Notes: a model not told the origin generated them from the sequence alone. DNA of 64,000 nt from Paenibacillus pasadenensis DSM 19293 (GCF_000422485.1 NZ_KE383851.1:123906-187905), one strand, 5' to 3'. Shown: positions 52,230-62,200, counted from the first letter of the stretch. A program made the numbers and translations.

Positions 52230-54055
52230 GGCGCATCGACCTCCACGGGCTGGGATATGCCGTCGAGCAGACGGTTCAGCGCCTGCTTGCGCTCGGCGCG
52301 GGAGAGCTTGCGGCCGTCTGCGCCGGAGAGCCGGACCTTCGGCGAGGCGGCCGGCTGCTCGGCGAGGCTGCGCAGCGAGCGGCCGAGATGGTCGATGCCC
52401 TCGGCGAGCGCCTCCTCGTCCGGCGCCTCCAGCATGACGCGCGCGAGCCGCTGCTCCATCGACTCCTCCTGCTCGAACCGCTCGAGGATATGGTCGAGCT
52501 CGCCGATGACCGATTCGAACATGTCGATCTTTTCATGCAGCAGGTTCACGATATGCTCCTCGATCGTGCCGAGCGTGCACAGGTTGTATACCTGCACGTC
52601 CTCGGTCTGGCCGAGCCGGTGCACGCGGCCGATCCGCTGCTCGACGCGCATCGGATTCCACGGCAGGTCGAAGTTGATGATGCGGCTGCAAAACTGCAGG
52701 TTGATGCCCTCGCCGCCGGCTTCGGTCGCGATCATGACCTGGGCGCGGCCGCGGAACAGGTCCATCATCCAGTCCTTCTTGCCCCGTCCCATGCCTCCCC
52801 GGTACGGCACGGCGGTAATGTCCGAGCCTCGGAAAAACTGCAGCAGGTATTCCTGCGTCGCGCGGTATTCGGTGAAGATGATGACCTTGCCGTCGCTCTC
52901 GCGCACGAGCTCCATCGCTTTTTCCGCCTTCGTATTGGCCTTGATCCGCTTGATGACCTCGATCAGCTCCCAGATCTTGCCGCGGACAGGCGAATCCTCC
53001 TCCGTCTTCTTGAACAGGTTGACGAGCGTCAGGAACACGGAGTCGCGGCTCGAGCACACCTCGCGCTGCAGCGTCACGAGCGAGAGCATGCTCGTCAGGC
53101 TGCCGCCGCTTTCCTCGTAGCGCTCCTTGACAAACGCGGTGACGGCCTCGTACAAGTCCATCTCTTCCTTGGACAGGCGCAGCGGCACGTTGCGCACGAT
53201 CCGCTTCGTGAACTGCACGTCGCCGTCGCCGCGGCGGTTGCGGATCATGACCGAGGAGAGCGCCTCCTGCAGCTGATCCTCGTTTTTCGGCATCCGCTTG
53301 CCGACGACGAAGTTGGAGGCGAACTCGCCCTGCCCGCCGAGCTGGCCCGGCTTGAGCAGCGTGATGAGGTTGTACAGCTCGTCGAGATCGTTCTGCACCG
53401 GCGTCGCGGTGAGCAGCAGGCAATATTTTTTGCGCAGCTGGGTGATGAACTGGTAGTTGGTCGTCTTTTTGTTCTTGAGCTTATGCGCCTCGTCGATGAT
53501 GAGCATGTCGTAGTCGGTGCCGAGCAGCAGGTCGCGATGCGGCTCGCGCTTGGCGGTGTCGATCGAGGCGACGACGACATCGTAGTTCCACGTATGCGCG
53601 CGCTTCTGGGCGACGGCGGTGATGCCGAACTTCGTATTCAGCTCCCGCACCCATTGCAGCACGAGCGAGGCCGGCACGAGGATGAGCGCCCGGCGCACGA
53701 GCCCCCGCACCATGTATTCCTTGAGCACGAGCCCGGCTTCGATCGTCTTGCCGAGGCCGACCTCGTCAGCCAGGATCGCCCGTCCGCCCATGTCGTGCAG
53801 CACCTTGACGGCCGTCTCGGTCTGATGCTTCATCGGCTCGAGGCCGTTCAGGAAGCGCAGGCATTGCAGCTCGTCGAAGCTTTCGATGCGCCGGGACTGC
53901 TCGGCCTCCATCGCCAGCTGGTACAGCGTCCAATCGTCCCACGGGCCGTTGCGGTCCACGCGGGCTTGCAGCTCCTCGAACCAGGATCGGTCCATCCTCA
54001 GGTCGACGAGCGGATGAAGCCGTCCCGATCCGCCTTCTTTGACGGTTCGCGTCAT
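52226..54055 (-). CDS. yqhH: SNF2 family helicase (YqhH)
   Basis: This 609-residue superfamily 2 ATPase has the Walker A region as ADEVGLGKTIEAGL, motif II as LIIDEAHKLKN, motif III as LLTATPVQND, and the C-terminal half with VIIFTEYRATQEYLLQFF and motif VI QRIGRVHRLGQT. It is related to RapA/HepA remodelling proteins. There is no extra nuclease domain. The ATG at 54055 follows GAGAGGGG. It is co-transcribed with yqhG. Confidence 0.93.
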   Translation of the reverse strand: MTRTVKEGGSGRLHPLVDLRMDRSWFEELQARVDRNGPWDDWTLYQLAMEAEQSRRIESFDELQCLRFLNGLEPMKHQTETAVKVLHDMGGRAILADEVGLGKTIEAGLVLKEYMVRGLVRRALILVPASLVLQWVRELNTKFGITAVAQKRAHTWNYDVVVASIDTAKREPHRDLLLGTDYDMLIIDEAHKLKNKKTTNYQFITQLRKKYCLLLTATPVQNDLDELYNLITLLKPGQLGGQGEFASNFVVGKRMPKNEDQLQEALSSVMIRNRRGDGDVQFTKRIVRNVPLRLSKEEMDLYEAVTAFVKERYEESGGSLTSMLSLVTLQREVCSSRDSVFLTLVNLFKKTEEDSPVRGKIWELIEVIKRIKANTKAEKAMELVRESDGKVIIFTEYRATQEYLLQFFRGSDITAVPYRGGMGRGKKDWMMDLFRGRAQVMIATEAGGEGINLQFCSRIINFDLPWNPMRVEQRIGRVHRLGQTEDVQVYNLCTLGTIEEHIVNLLHEKIDMFESVIGELDHILERFEQEESMEQRLARVMLEAPDEEALAEGIDHLGRSLRSLAEQPAASPKVRLSGADGRKLSRAERKQALNRLLDGISQPVEVDAP

Positions 54056-54148
54056 CTCTATCGGCCCCTCTCGTTGTCATATGCCATTCAGTATGCCCAG
54101 CGTCCGGGAGTTCAATAAGGGGAGGCGGAATCGGACATTTATCACATG

Positions 54149-54195
54149 TTGATCTAGATGTCGTAGGATATAATGGAGTAGACACTAGATATGGG
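54149..54195 (+). promoter_or_regulatory. nrdJ promoter region with paired CTAGAT boxes (possible NrdR sites)
   Basis: TATAAT at 54169-54174 is flanked by two CTAGAT words (54154 and 54185), 31 bases apart. The second lies in ACACTAGATATGGG, similar to an NrdR box half. Paired boxes 31 bases apart fit the spacing of NrdR sites before reductase genes. Confidence 0.4.
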
Positions 54196-54228
54196 AGATA
54201 GACCAGCGAAGCGAGGAGAGTGCATGCG

Positions 54229-57200
54229 ATGACGGCGACCCGTTTGGAAGGCTTGAGCGAAAAAATCTTTTTGGACCGCTATGCCTGGAAGAAGGCCGAT
54301 CCGCGCGAGGCGAAGCCCGGCGACACTGTGCTCGTGCTGACGAAGGACGATCCGGCCTTCCCGGCTAAAGAGGTCGGCGAGGTCGTCGCGCGCTCCGGCT
54401 CGCGGGCGACGGTGCGGACGCGCTCCGGCGAGCTGGTCGAGACCGAGGCGGACCGTCTGACGCTCGCGGAGGAGCGCGAGCCCGGGCAGATGTGGGACCG
54501 GCTCGCCCGCGCGATGGCGGCGGCCGAGCCGGACGAGGAGAGCCGGCGGCTGTGGAAGGAGCGCTTCCGCTCGCTGCTGGACGACTGGAAGCTCGTGCCG
54601 GGCGGGCGCATCGCGGCCGGAGCGGGCACGAGCGAGGAACTGACGCTGTTCAACTGCTATGTGCTGCCGTCTCCCCGCGACAGCAGGGGCGGCATCATGC
54701 AGACGCTCGGCGAGATGACGGAGATCATGTCGCGCGGCGGAGGCGTCGGCATCAACCTGTCGTCGCTGCGTCCGCGGCGCGCGCCGGTCGCGGGCGTGAA
54801 CGGCAGCTCCAGCGGCTCGGTCAGCTGGGGCGGGCTGTTCAGCTACACGACGGGACTGATCGAGCAGGGAGGCAGCCGGCGCGGCGCGCTCATGCTCATG
54901 CTGAACGACTGGCATCCCGACCTGCTCGACTTCATCGCGGTCAAGCAGACGAGGGGCGAGCTGACCAACGCCAATCTGTCGGTCTGCGTGAGCGACCGCT
55001 TCATGCAGGCGGTCCGGGAGGATGACGACTGGGAGCTGGCCTTCCCTGACACGAAGCATCCGCTCTATGACGAGCATTGGACCGGCGATCTGGCCGCATG
55101 GCGCGAGCTCGGAGGCGCGGTGACGGCTTGGCGGACGGTCAAGGCGCGCGAGGCGTGGGCGGCGATCGTGGAGTCGGCCTGGAAGTCGGCGGAGCCGGGC
55201 GTCGTCTTCATGGAGCGCTACAATGAGATGTCGAACAGCTGGTATTTCAATCCGCTCATCGCGACCAATCCATGCGGCGAGCAGGCGCTGCCGCCTTGGG
55301 GCGTCTGCAATCTGTCGGCGATCAACCTGTCCCGATTCCACGACGAGAGCCGCCAGGACGTCGACTGGGAGGAGCTGGCCCGGGTCGTGCGCGGGTCGGT
55401 GCGGTTCCTGGACAATGTCATCGACACGACGCCTTACCATTTCGCGGCGAACGAGCGCAACCAGCAGCGGGAGCGCCGCATCGGCCTCGGCACGATGGGA
55501 CTGGCGGAGCTACTGATCCGGCTCGGCATCCGCTACGGCAGTCCGGAGTCGCTCGCGTTCCTCGACCGGCTGTACAGCTTCATCGCGCGCGAGGCTTATC
55601 TCGCCTCGGCGGAGTTGGCGGCGGAGAAGGGGCCGTTCCCGGCGTTCGAGGCGGAGCCCTATTTGAAAAGCGGCTTCATGCGGAGCCTGGCCGAGCGGTT
55701 TCCTGAGGTCGCGGAGGCTGTCCGCCGCAGCGGCATGCGCAACGTCACCGTGCTGACGCAGGCGCCGACGGGCAGCACCGGCACGATGGTCGGCACGTCG
55801 ACCGGCATCGAGCCCTATTTCGCCTTTGAGTATGTTCGCCAGAGCCGGCTCGGTCTCGACCGGCAGCTCGTGCCGATCGCGCGGCAATGGAAGGAGGCCC
55901 ATCCGGGCGAGGAGCTGCCGGAGCCGTTCGTCACGGCGATGGACCTGTCCGCCGAGGACCATATCCGCGTGCAGGCGGCGATCCAGCGCTGGGTGGACAG
56001 CTCGATCTCCAAGACGGCCAACTGCCCGGCGGACTTCACCGTCGAGGACACGCGTCGTCTCTACGAGCTGGCGTACGAGCTCGGCTGCAAGGGCGTGACG
56101 ATCTACCGCGACGGCAGCCGGGATACGCAGGTGCTGAGCGCGGCCGAGGGCAAAAAGGGCGAGGAAGGGCAAGGCGCGGCACGCGCTGCTGAGGGCGGCG
56201 GTGCTGAGGGAGACGGAGCTGCGGCCGGGGCGGACGCCGGGCAGGCAGGGGGAGGCGCAGGGGCGGCGGGCGAGGGCGCCGTATCAGGGGCGGACGCCGG
56301 GGAGGGCGCGGCAAGCGGATTTGCAGGCAGCGCAGCCGCTGGGGCGGACGCCGGACAGGGCGCGGCACGCGGATTTGCAGGCAGCGCAGCCGCCGGGGCG
56401 GACGCCGGACAGGGCGCGGCACGCGGATTTGCAGGCAGCGGAGCCGCCGAGGCGGACGCCGGACAGGGCGCGGCACGCGGCGACGCGGCCGAACCACCGG
56501 TACTGTCCTCGCCTGTCTCGTCCGCGTTGGTCCCGTCAACATCGGTCCCGTCGACCTCGGCCCCATCGACCTCGGTCCCATCCGGGCGCATCGTTGACCA
56601 CGAGTACAAGCGGCGTCCGGCGGTGCTGCGCGGCTCGACATATCGGATGAACACGCCGCTCGGCATGGCGTACATCACGATCAATGATCTCGACGGAACG
56701 CCGGGAGAGATTTTCCTCAACGTCGGCAAGGCGGGATCGGATGTGTTCGCGATGGCGGAAGCGCTCGGACGCGTCTGCTCGCTGTTCCTCCGGTACGGCG
56801 AGCACGGACGGAAGGTCGGCCTGCTCATCAAGCATCTGAAGGGAATCGGCGGCTCCGGGGCGACCGGCTTCGGCGCGAGCCGCGTCGAGTCGATCGCCGA
56901 TGCGGTCGCCAAGGCGCTGGAGCAGCATGCCGCCAGCGGCGGCGAGGCAGCCGCGCCGGACGCTGGAGCCGGAGAGCGCGGCAGCCGCGCAAAGGACGCG
57001 CCGCTCGGTTCCGAGATGCATGCCGGTTTCCGGGCGCCTGCCGACTCCGGTGCGGATGCCGGTTCCCGGGCGCATGCCGGCTCTGATACGCATGTCGGTT
57101 CCCGGGCGCATGCCAGCTCTGATACACATGCCGGTTCCCGAGCGCATGCCGAAGAACGGGCCGTCGCGGCGGATCTATGCCCCTCCTGCGGCAGCGCGGC

Positions 57201-57258
57201 TCTGCTCCGCTTGGAAGGCTGCAGCACCTGCGGCAGCTGCGGCTACAGCCGCTGCTGA
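54229..57258 (+). CDS. nrdJ: Adenosylcobalamin-dependent ribonucleotide reductase (class II)
   Basis: This enzyme of about 1009 residues reduces ribonucleotides using B12. The barrel has LFNCYVLPSP (first redox Cys), ATNPCGEQALPPWGVCNLSA (radical Cys and Glu) and TQAPTGSTGTMVGTSTGIEP. Residues 640-785 are a low-complexity insert of Ala/Gly-rich repeats and Ser/Pro-rich sequence, not seen in standard NrdJ. Conserved sequence returns at RPAVLRGSTYRMNTPLGMAY. A second His/Ser/Ala repeat lies at 901-981. The end is a zinc ribbon (CPSCGS, then CSTCGSCGYSRC) that carries the reducing cysteines. The start is ATG 54229 with GAGGAGAG 8 bases upstream. No B12 riboswitch was seen. Confidence 0.95.
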   Translation: MTATRLEGLSEKIFLDRYAWKKADPREAKPGDTVLVLTKDDPAFPAKEVGEVVARSGSRATVRTRSGELVETEADRLTLAEEREPGQMWDRLARAMAAAEPDEESRRLWKERFRSLLDDWKLVPGGRIAAGAGTSEELTLFNCYVLPSPRDSRGGIMQTLGEMTEIMSRGGGVGINLSSLRPRRAPVAGVNGSSSGSVSWGGLFSYTTGLIEQGGSRRGALMLMLNDWHPDLLDFIAVKQTRGELTNANLSVCVSDRFMQAVREDDDWELAFPDTKHPLYDEHWTGDLAAWRELGGAVTAWRTVKAREAWAAIVESAWKSAEPGVVFMERYNEMSNSWYFNPLIATNPCGEQALPPWGVCNLSAINLSRFHDESRQDVDWEELARVVRGSVRFLDNVIDTTPYHFAANERNQQRERRIGLGTMGLAELLIRLGIRYGSPESLAFLDRLYSFIAREAYLASAELAAEKGPFPAFEAEPYLKSGFMRSLAERFPEVAEAVRRSGMRNVTVLTQAPTGSTGTMVGTSTGIEPYFAFEYVRQSRLGLDRQLVPIARQWKEAHPGEELPEPFVTAMDLSAEDHIRVQAAIQRWVDSSISKTANCPADFTVEDTRRLYELAYELGCKGVTIYRDGSRDTQVLSAAEGKKGEEGQGAARAAEGGGAEGDGAAAGADAGQAGGGAGAAGEGAVSGADAGEGAASGFAGSAAAGADAGQGAARGFAGSAAAGADAGQGAARGFAGSGAAEADAGQGAARGDAAEPPVLSSPVSSALVPSTSVPSTSAPSTSVPSGRIVDHEYKRRPAVLRGSTYRMNTPLGMAYITINDLDGTPGEIFLNVGKAGSDVFAMAEALGRVCSLFLRYGEHGRKVGLLIKHLKGIGGSGATGFGASRVESIADAVAKALEQHAASGGEAAAPDAGAGERGSRAKDAPLGSEMHAGFRAPADSGADAGSRAHAGSDTHVGSRAHASSDTHAGSRAHAEERAVAADLCPSCGSAALLRLEGCSTCGSCGYSRC
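56287..56480 (+). repeat. 54-bp tandem repeat inside nrdJ
   Basis: Units start at 56287, 56341, 56395 and 56449 (the last partial); each begins GGGGCGGACGCCGG or a one-base variant and encodes 18 residues rich in Ala, Gly and Asp. The frame is kept because 54 is divisible by three. Confidence 0.9.
57061..57150 (+). repeat. 36-bp tandem repeat near the 3' end of nrdJ
   Basis: Units start at 57061, 57097 and 57133 with GGTTCCCGGG or GGTTCCCGAG; each encodes GSRAHA-x-SDTH-x (12 residues). It forms a second low-complexity linker, before the zinc ribbon. Confidence 0.88.
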
Positions 57259-57306
57259 GCGGGAACCTGGCCTGATTCCGCCGAACGATTGCAGAGGCTG
57301 GAACGC

Positions 57307-57345
57307 GAGGCCGGTCCGTTCTCTCGGGAAGGACCGGCCTCTTTA
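57307..57345 (+). terminator. Terminator of nrdJ
   Basis: GAGGCCGGTCC and GGACCGGCCTC pair perfectly (11 bp) around a 13-base loop, followed by only TTTA. The short T run makes it a moderate terminator. Confidence 0.7.
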
Positions 57346-57346
57346 T

Positions 57347-57600
57347 GCAACCCGAACTTTTCGGGCTACAGCCCTCAAACCGGGCTTTGGAGCAGCTGCA
57401 ACCCGATTTTATCGGGTTGCAGCTTGCAAACCGGGCTTTGAAACAGCTATAACCCGATTTTATCGGGTTACAGTTCGCAAACCGGGCTTTGAAACAGCCG
57501 CAACCCGAATATATCGGGTTACAGCTCGCAAACCGAGCTCTGAACCAGCTGCAACCCGATTTCATCGGGTTACAGCTCGCAACTCGGGCTTTGCAAAAGC
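57347..57600. repeat. Intergenic 51-bp tandem repeat array
   Basis: The 425-base gap between nrdJ and the next gene is filled with about five degenerate 51-bp units. ACCGGGCTTTG or a variant recurs at 57379, 57430, 57481 and 57532, with a variant near 57582. Each unit contains the hairpin CAACCCGA-TTTTA-TCGGGTTG or a close variant. The hairpin arms vary together in places (GGGTTG and GGGTTA), while the loop drifts. The period is divisible by three and the array is open in several frames on both strands, but there is no ribosome binding site, and coding is not supported. It is not a CRISPR because there are no unique spacers. Confidence 0.88.
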
Positions 57601-57626
57601 TGCCACTCGGTCATGCACATTTTTTG

Positions 57627-57632
57627 TATAAT
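57627..57632 (+). promoter_or_regulatory. -10 box of the permease gene
   Basis: TATAAT preceded by a T-rich stretch, 50 bases before the start codon and just past the repeat array. No good -35 box is present at the right distance. Confidence 0.5.
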
Positions 57633-57682
57633 AGAGTCCGTGCGTTTAAGAGAAATAGAATGGCGGGGGAGAGCAATTTCAT

Positions 57683-59095
57683 ATGGCTGCGGCAGCGATA
57701 TTCATCCTTACCTTGATTCTGGTCATCTGGCAGCCGCGCGGGCTCGGCATCGGCTGGTCCGCCTCGGTCGGCGCGCTGCTGGCGCTCGCGCTCGGCGTCG
57801 TCACGCTGCACGATGTCGCGGCGGTGACGGGCATCGTCTGGAACGCGACGCTCGCGTTCGTCGGCATCATCCTGATCTCGCTCGTGCTCGACGAGATCGG
57901 GTTTTTCGAGTGGTGCGCGCTGCATATGGCGAGGCTGGCGGGCGGCAGCCGGCCGCTGCTGTTCGTTGCCGTCATCCTGCTCGGGGCGGCCGTCTCGGGC
58001 ATGTTCGCCAACGACGGGGCGGCGCTCATCATGACGCCGATCGTGCTGGCGATGGTGCGGGCGCTCGGCGGCGGCGGGCGCTTCGTGCTGGCGTTCGTCA
58101 TGGCGAGCGGCTTCATCGCCGACACGGCTTCGCTGCCGCTCGTCATCAGCAACCTCGTGAACATCGTGTCGGCCGACTTTTTCGGCCTGTCGTTCGGCGA
58201 GTACGCCTCGCGCATGATCGTGCCGACGCTCGTCTCCATCGGCGCGAGCCTGCTCGTGCTGGGGGCGTTCTACCGCCGGGACGTGCGCGGCCGCTACCGG
58301 GCGGAGGAGGTGCGCGCGCCTGCGGACGCGATCCGGGACCCGCGGCTGTTCCGCCTGTCGTGGATCGTGATGGGCGCGCTGCTTGCCGCCTACTTCGCGA
58401 GCGACCTGCTGAAGCTGCCGGTGTCGCTCGTGACCGGGGCGGCGGCGCTGCTGCTGCTCGGCGCGGCCCGCCGCAGTCCGGCCGTCTCGATCGCCAAGGT
58501 CGTTCGCGGCGCGCCGTGGTCGGTCGTCGTCTTTTCGATCGGAATGTATGTCGTCGTGTACGGGCTGCGCGGCGCCGGACTGACCGGAGAGCTCGGAGAG
58601 ATGCTTGCCGCGGCGGCGGAGCACGGGCTGCTCGCCGCCACGCTGGCGACGGGCATCGCTGCGGCGCTGCTGTCCTCGGTCATGAACAACATGCCGACCG
58701 TCATGATCGACGCGCTGGCGATCCAGCAATCCGGCGTCTCCGGACCGATCCGCGAGGCGATGGTCTACGCCAACGTCATCGGCTGCAACCTCGGCCCGAA
58801 GATGACTCCGATCGGCTCGCTCGCGACGCTGCTCTGGCTGCATGTGCTGGCGGGCAAAGGAGTCCGCATCTCCTGGGGCTATTATATGAAGGCCGGCATC
58901 GTGCTGACGGTGCCGACGCTGCTGCTCGCGCTCGGCGGGCTGTACGTCTGGCTGCGCTTCCTCGCGGCCGGCTGGCTGAGCGCCGGCTGGGCGACCGCTC
59001 TAGTCCTCGGCCTACTGCTCGCGGCCGGCTGGGCGGGACTCGCGCTGCTGCGGCGGACGCGCGGCTTGAAGCAGGCCCCATCCATCGACGCCTGA
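57683..59095 (+). CDS. ArsB/NhaD-type ion permease
   Basis: This 470-residue integral membrane protein has about 11 hydrophobic segments and belongs to the ion transporter superfamily that includes ArsB arsenite exporters. Landmarks are the two mirrored motifs MFANDGAALIMTPIVLAMVR and LLSSVMNNMPTVMIDALAIQ, and NVIGCNLGPKMTPIGSLATL. These are the substrate-site regions in ArsB. No arsR, arsC or arsD gene is nearby, so the arsenite role rests on similarity only. GGGGGAGAG lies upstream of the ATG. Confidence 0.85.
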   Translation: MAAAAIFILTLILVIWQPRGLGIGWSASVGALLALALGVVTLHDVAAVTGIVWNATLAFVGIILISLVLDEIGFFEWCALHMARLAGGSRPLLFVAVILLGAAVSGMFANDGAALIMTPIVLAMVRALGGGGRFVLAFVMASGFIADTASLPLVISNLVNIVSADFFGLSFGEYASRMIVPTLVSIGASLLVLGAFYRRDVRGRYRAEEVRAPADAIRDPRLFRLSWIVMGALLAAYFASDLLKLPVSLVTGAAALLLLGAARRSPAVSIAKVVRGAPWSVVVFSIGMYVVVYGLRGAGLTGELGEMLAAAAEHGLLAATLATGIAAALLSSVMNNMPTVMIDALAIQQSGVSGPIREAMVYANVIGCNLGPKMTPIGSLATLLWLHVLAGKGVRISWGYYMKAGIVLTVPTLLLALGGLYVWLRFLAAGWLSAGWATALVLGLLLAAGWAGLALLRRTRGLKQAPSIDA

Positions 59096-59198
59096 ACCGC
59101 TCGGTTCGGCGTATTTTTTCATGCCTTCCCCGTCAAGTTCTATGGATTTCGAAGCAAATGCTATAGTTTGCAGGGTAAACTTGCGCGAATCGGCTCGT

Positions 59199-59248
59199 TA
59201 TAATGTAAGGGCTTACATAGAAGCGGAGGGAAATTGTAAGCGGTTCAA
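59199..59248 (+). promoter_or_regulatory. Xylanase promoter with two cre-like sites
   Basis: TATAAT at 59199-59204 runs into the palindrome TGTAAGGGCTTACA (59204-59217). A second site, TGTAAGCGGTTCAA, lies at 59235-59248. Each differs from the CcpA consensus TGWAANCGNTNWCA at one position. Their place at and just after the start of transcription fits repression by preferred sugars. Confidence 0.55.
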
Positions 59249-59285
59249 ATGTTCCTCGACCATCATGAAGGAGGGGTTGTCCATC

Positions 59286-62200
59286 ATGTTTTCCAGTTGG
59301 AAAAAATCCGGCCGCCGGGCGCTGACGCTGGCGCTGGCGGCGCTGCTGCTCGCTCCGCAAGGCGGGATGCTCGGTCCGCAAGCGGCCCGCGCTTCCGCGG
59401 AGCCGGAGGCTAAGGCGCTCGCGGCGAGCGCAAGCACGGCGACAGGGGCCGTCTATGGCTTCGAGGGCGGCACGACGGCGGGCTGGAGCGTGTTCAACTG
59501 CGGCTCCGGAGCAGGCGCGCTGTCCGTCTCGAACGAGCAGGCGGCGAGCGGACAAGCTTCGCTCAAGCTGGCGAATCGCGGCTCGCAAACCTGCAGTCCG
59601 AGCCTCGAGCTGAACTCGCAGCTGCAGGAAGGGCATGCGTACAAGATCTCCCTGAAGACGCGCCTTGCCCAAGGAAGCGACCAAGCCCATGTCACGATGC
59701 GGACGACGGGCCAGAGCAACAACTATACGTGGATCGTCGGCAACAAGCCGGTGAGCGATGCGGAGTGGACGACGCTGTCCGTCGACTCGTACACCCGTCC
59801 GCCGGGCTCGACGCTCATGACGCTCTACGTAGAGACGGCCGCATCGTCCGCCGACCTGTATGTCGATGAAGTCGAGATCGTCGATCTGACGGCCGGCCCG
59901 CAGGAGCCTTCGGAGCCCGGCGAGGCGGCGATCGAGTTCGGCTTCGAGGACGGCACGTCGATGGGCTGGGGGCCGCGCGGCAGCGAAACGGTCGCGGTCA
60001 GCTCCGAGGCGGCCCGCACCGGAACGTACAGCATCAAGGCTTCCGGCCGCACCGAGAGCTGGAACGGGCCGAACCGCGATCTGCTCGGACAGCTTCAGCC
60101 GTCCGTGCCGTATGCGGTGACGGCGTATGTCAAGCTGGCTGCGGCTCCGGCGCAGCCGAGCACGGTGCGGCTGTCGATGGAGAACAAGGCGCCCGGCAGC
60201 GACGCGAAGTATACGACGCTCGCCTCGGCGAGCGTGTCCGGCACGGACTGGGTGCAGCTGAAGGGAACGTTCAGCTATTCCGGCGAGCTGGAGACGCTCA
60301 AGCTTTACGTCGAGACGTCGAGCGTGGACGATGCGTTTTATGTGGACGACGTGTCGATCGCGCCTCCGGCGCCGAGCTCGATCGAGAAGGATCTGCCGAG
60401 CCTGAAGGAGGCGTACGCTCCGTACTTCCGCATCGGCGCGGCGGTGACGAACACTCAGCTTGTAGGCGTGCACAAGGAGCTGCTGGATCTTCATTACAAC
60501 TCGCTCGTCGCGGAAAACGCGATGAAGCCCGCGTACCTCAGCCAGGGCTTCGACCAGTTCGACTGGTCGGGGGCCGACGTGCTGGCGAACTACGTGCGCG
60601 CGGAGAAGCAGGCGGGACGCGACATGAACCTGCGCTTCCACACGCTGCTCTGGCACAGCCAGGGCTCGGACTGGATGCTGCAGGACGAGAGCGGCCAGTT
60701 CCTGGCTCCGACGCCGGAAAACAAAGAGCTCGTGCTGGACCGGCTGCGCAACTACATCGCTGCCGCCGTCGAGCGCTACAAGGATGTCGCGACCGACTGG
60801 GACGTCGTCAACGAGGTGATCGACGAGGGACGTCCGGACGGCATGCGGGATTCCCAGTGGTACCGCATCACCGGCCTCGACTTCATCCGCACGGCGTTCG
60901 AGACGGCGCGCGAGCATGCGCCGGACGCCAAGCTCTACATCAACGACTACGGCACGCAGAATGCGAAGAAGCGCGATTTCCTCTATGATCTCGTCGTCAA
61001 GCTGCGCGCCGAAGGAGTGCCGATCGACGGTGTCGGGCATCAGACGCACATCAACATCGCCGGTCCGTCGGTCGCCGAGATCACGGAGTCGATCCGCAAG
61101 TTCGGTGCGGCCGGCTTCGACAACCAGCTGACCGAGCTGGACGTATCCGTCTATACGAACAACACGGACTCCTACCAGACGGTGCCTCAGGCGCTGCTCG
61201 ACAAGCAGGGCTACCGGTACAAGGAGCTGTTCGACGCCCTCAAGAAAGTGGATGACGAGGGCGAGCGCAATGGCGTTCCTGGCGGATACATCAGCAACGT
61301 GACGTTCTGGGGCATCGCCGACGACCATACGTGGCTGCATGACCGTCCGAGCGGCACGGGCCGTCAGGACGCGCCGTTCGCCTTCGACAAGAATTACAAG
61401 GCGAAGCCCGCCTTCTGGGGCATGGTCGATCCGAGCCGCTTGCCGGTCGTAGGCAAAAGCGCCGTTTCCCGCCAAGGAGCGCTGGGAAGCGGAGGCGGCG
61501 GAGATCAGGCCTGGCAGAAGGTGCCGGCTCTGAAGACGGAAGAGATCGGAACGCTGCAAGCCTCGTTCAAGACGCTGTGGGACGGCGGCAGGCTGCATGT
61601 CCTTGCGGACGTGCGCGACGCCTCCGTCGGCGCCGGCGATCAGGTCGAGCTGTTCCTGAAGGACGGCGATCGGACGCTGGTCCGTACGGTCGCTCGCGGC
61701 GCTGAGGGCGCAGCGGAAAAAGCGGGAGGCTACGCGGTTCTGGCTTCGTTCGAGCTGCCCGATCCGCTTCAGATCGGCGCGAAGCTGAAGTTCGACCTGC
61801 GGGTGACGGATACCGGAGTGAACGACGGCTCCGAGCAGGGCAGCAACGGCGCGATCGTCTCCTGGAGCGATCCCCGCAGCGCGCAGGAGCGCGACGATCT
61901 CGGCTACGGCGAGCTGACGCTGGCCGCGGCATCAAAGGAAGCGAAAGCCCGCTACGGAACGCCGGTCATCGACGGCGAGGCGGACGGCATCTGGCAGCAG
62001 GCCGACGAGCTGCTGACCCAGGTGGCGGTCGAAGGTCCGGCCGACAAAGGGGCGACGGCAGCTTTCCGCACGCTGTGGGACGAGGACAATCTGTATGTAT
62101 ACGCGGTCGTGAAGGACCCGCTGCTGAGCGATGCGAGCGCCAACGCCTGGGAGCAGGACTCGATCGAGATCTTCGTCGACCAGAACAACGGCAAGACGCC

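Noticed and set aside
51030..54118. Long plus-strand open frames opposite yqhG and yqhH
   Set aside because: They lie antisense to well-supported genes, are low-complexity and have no start signal.
54056..54228. Cobalamin riboswitch before the B12-dependent reductase
   Set aside because: The gap is only about 170 bases and most of it is promoter; no B12-box-like segment or expression platform was seen.
57347..57600. CRISPR array
   Set aside because: Units repeat in full with no unique spacers, and no cas gene is near.
57489..57716. Small repeat-encoded protein in the 51-bp array
   Set aside because: Open frames exist on both strands only because the period is divisible by three; no ribosome binding site is seen.
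59133..61598. 821-codon open frame on the minus strand under the xylanase gene
   Set aside because: Same reason: Arg/Leu/Val-rich shadow with no motif, while the plus strand encodes clear CBM22 and GH10 domains.
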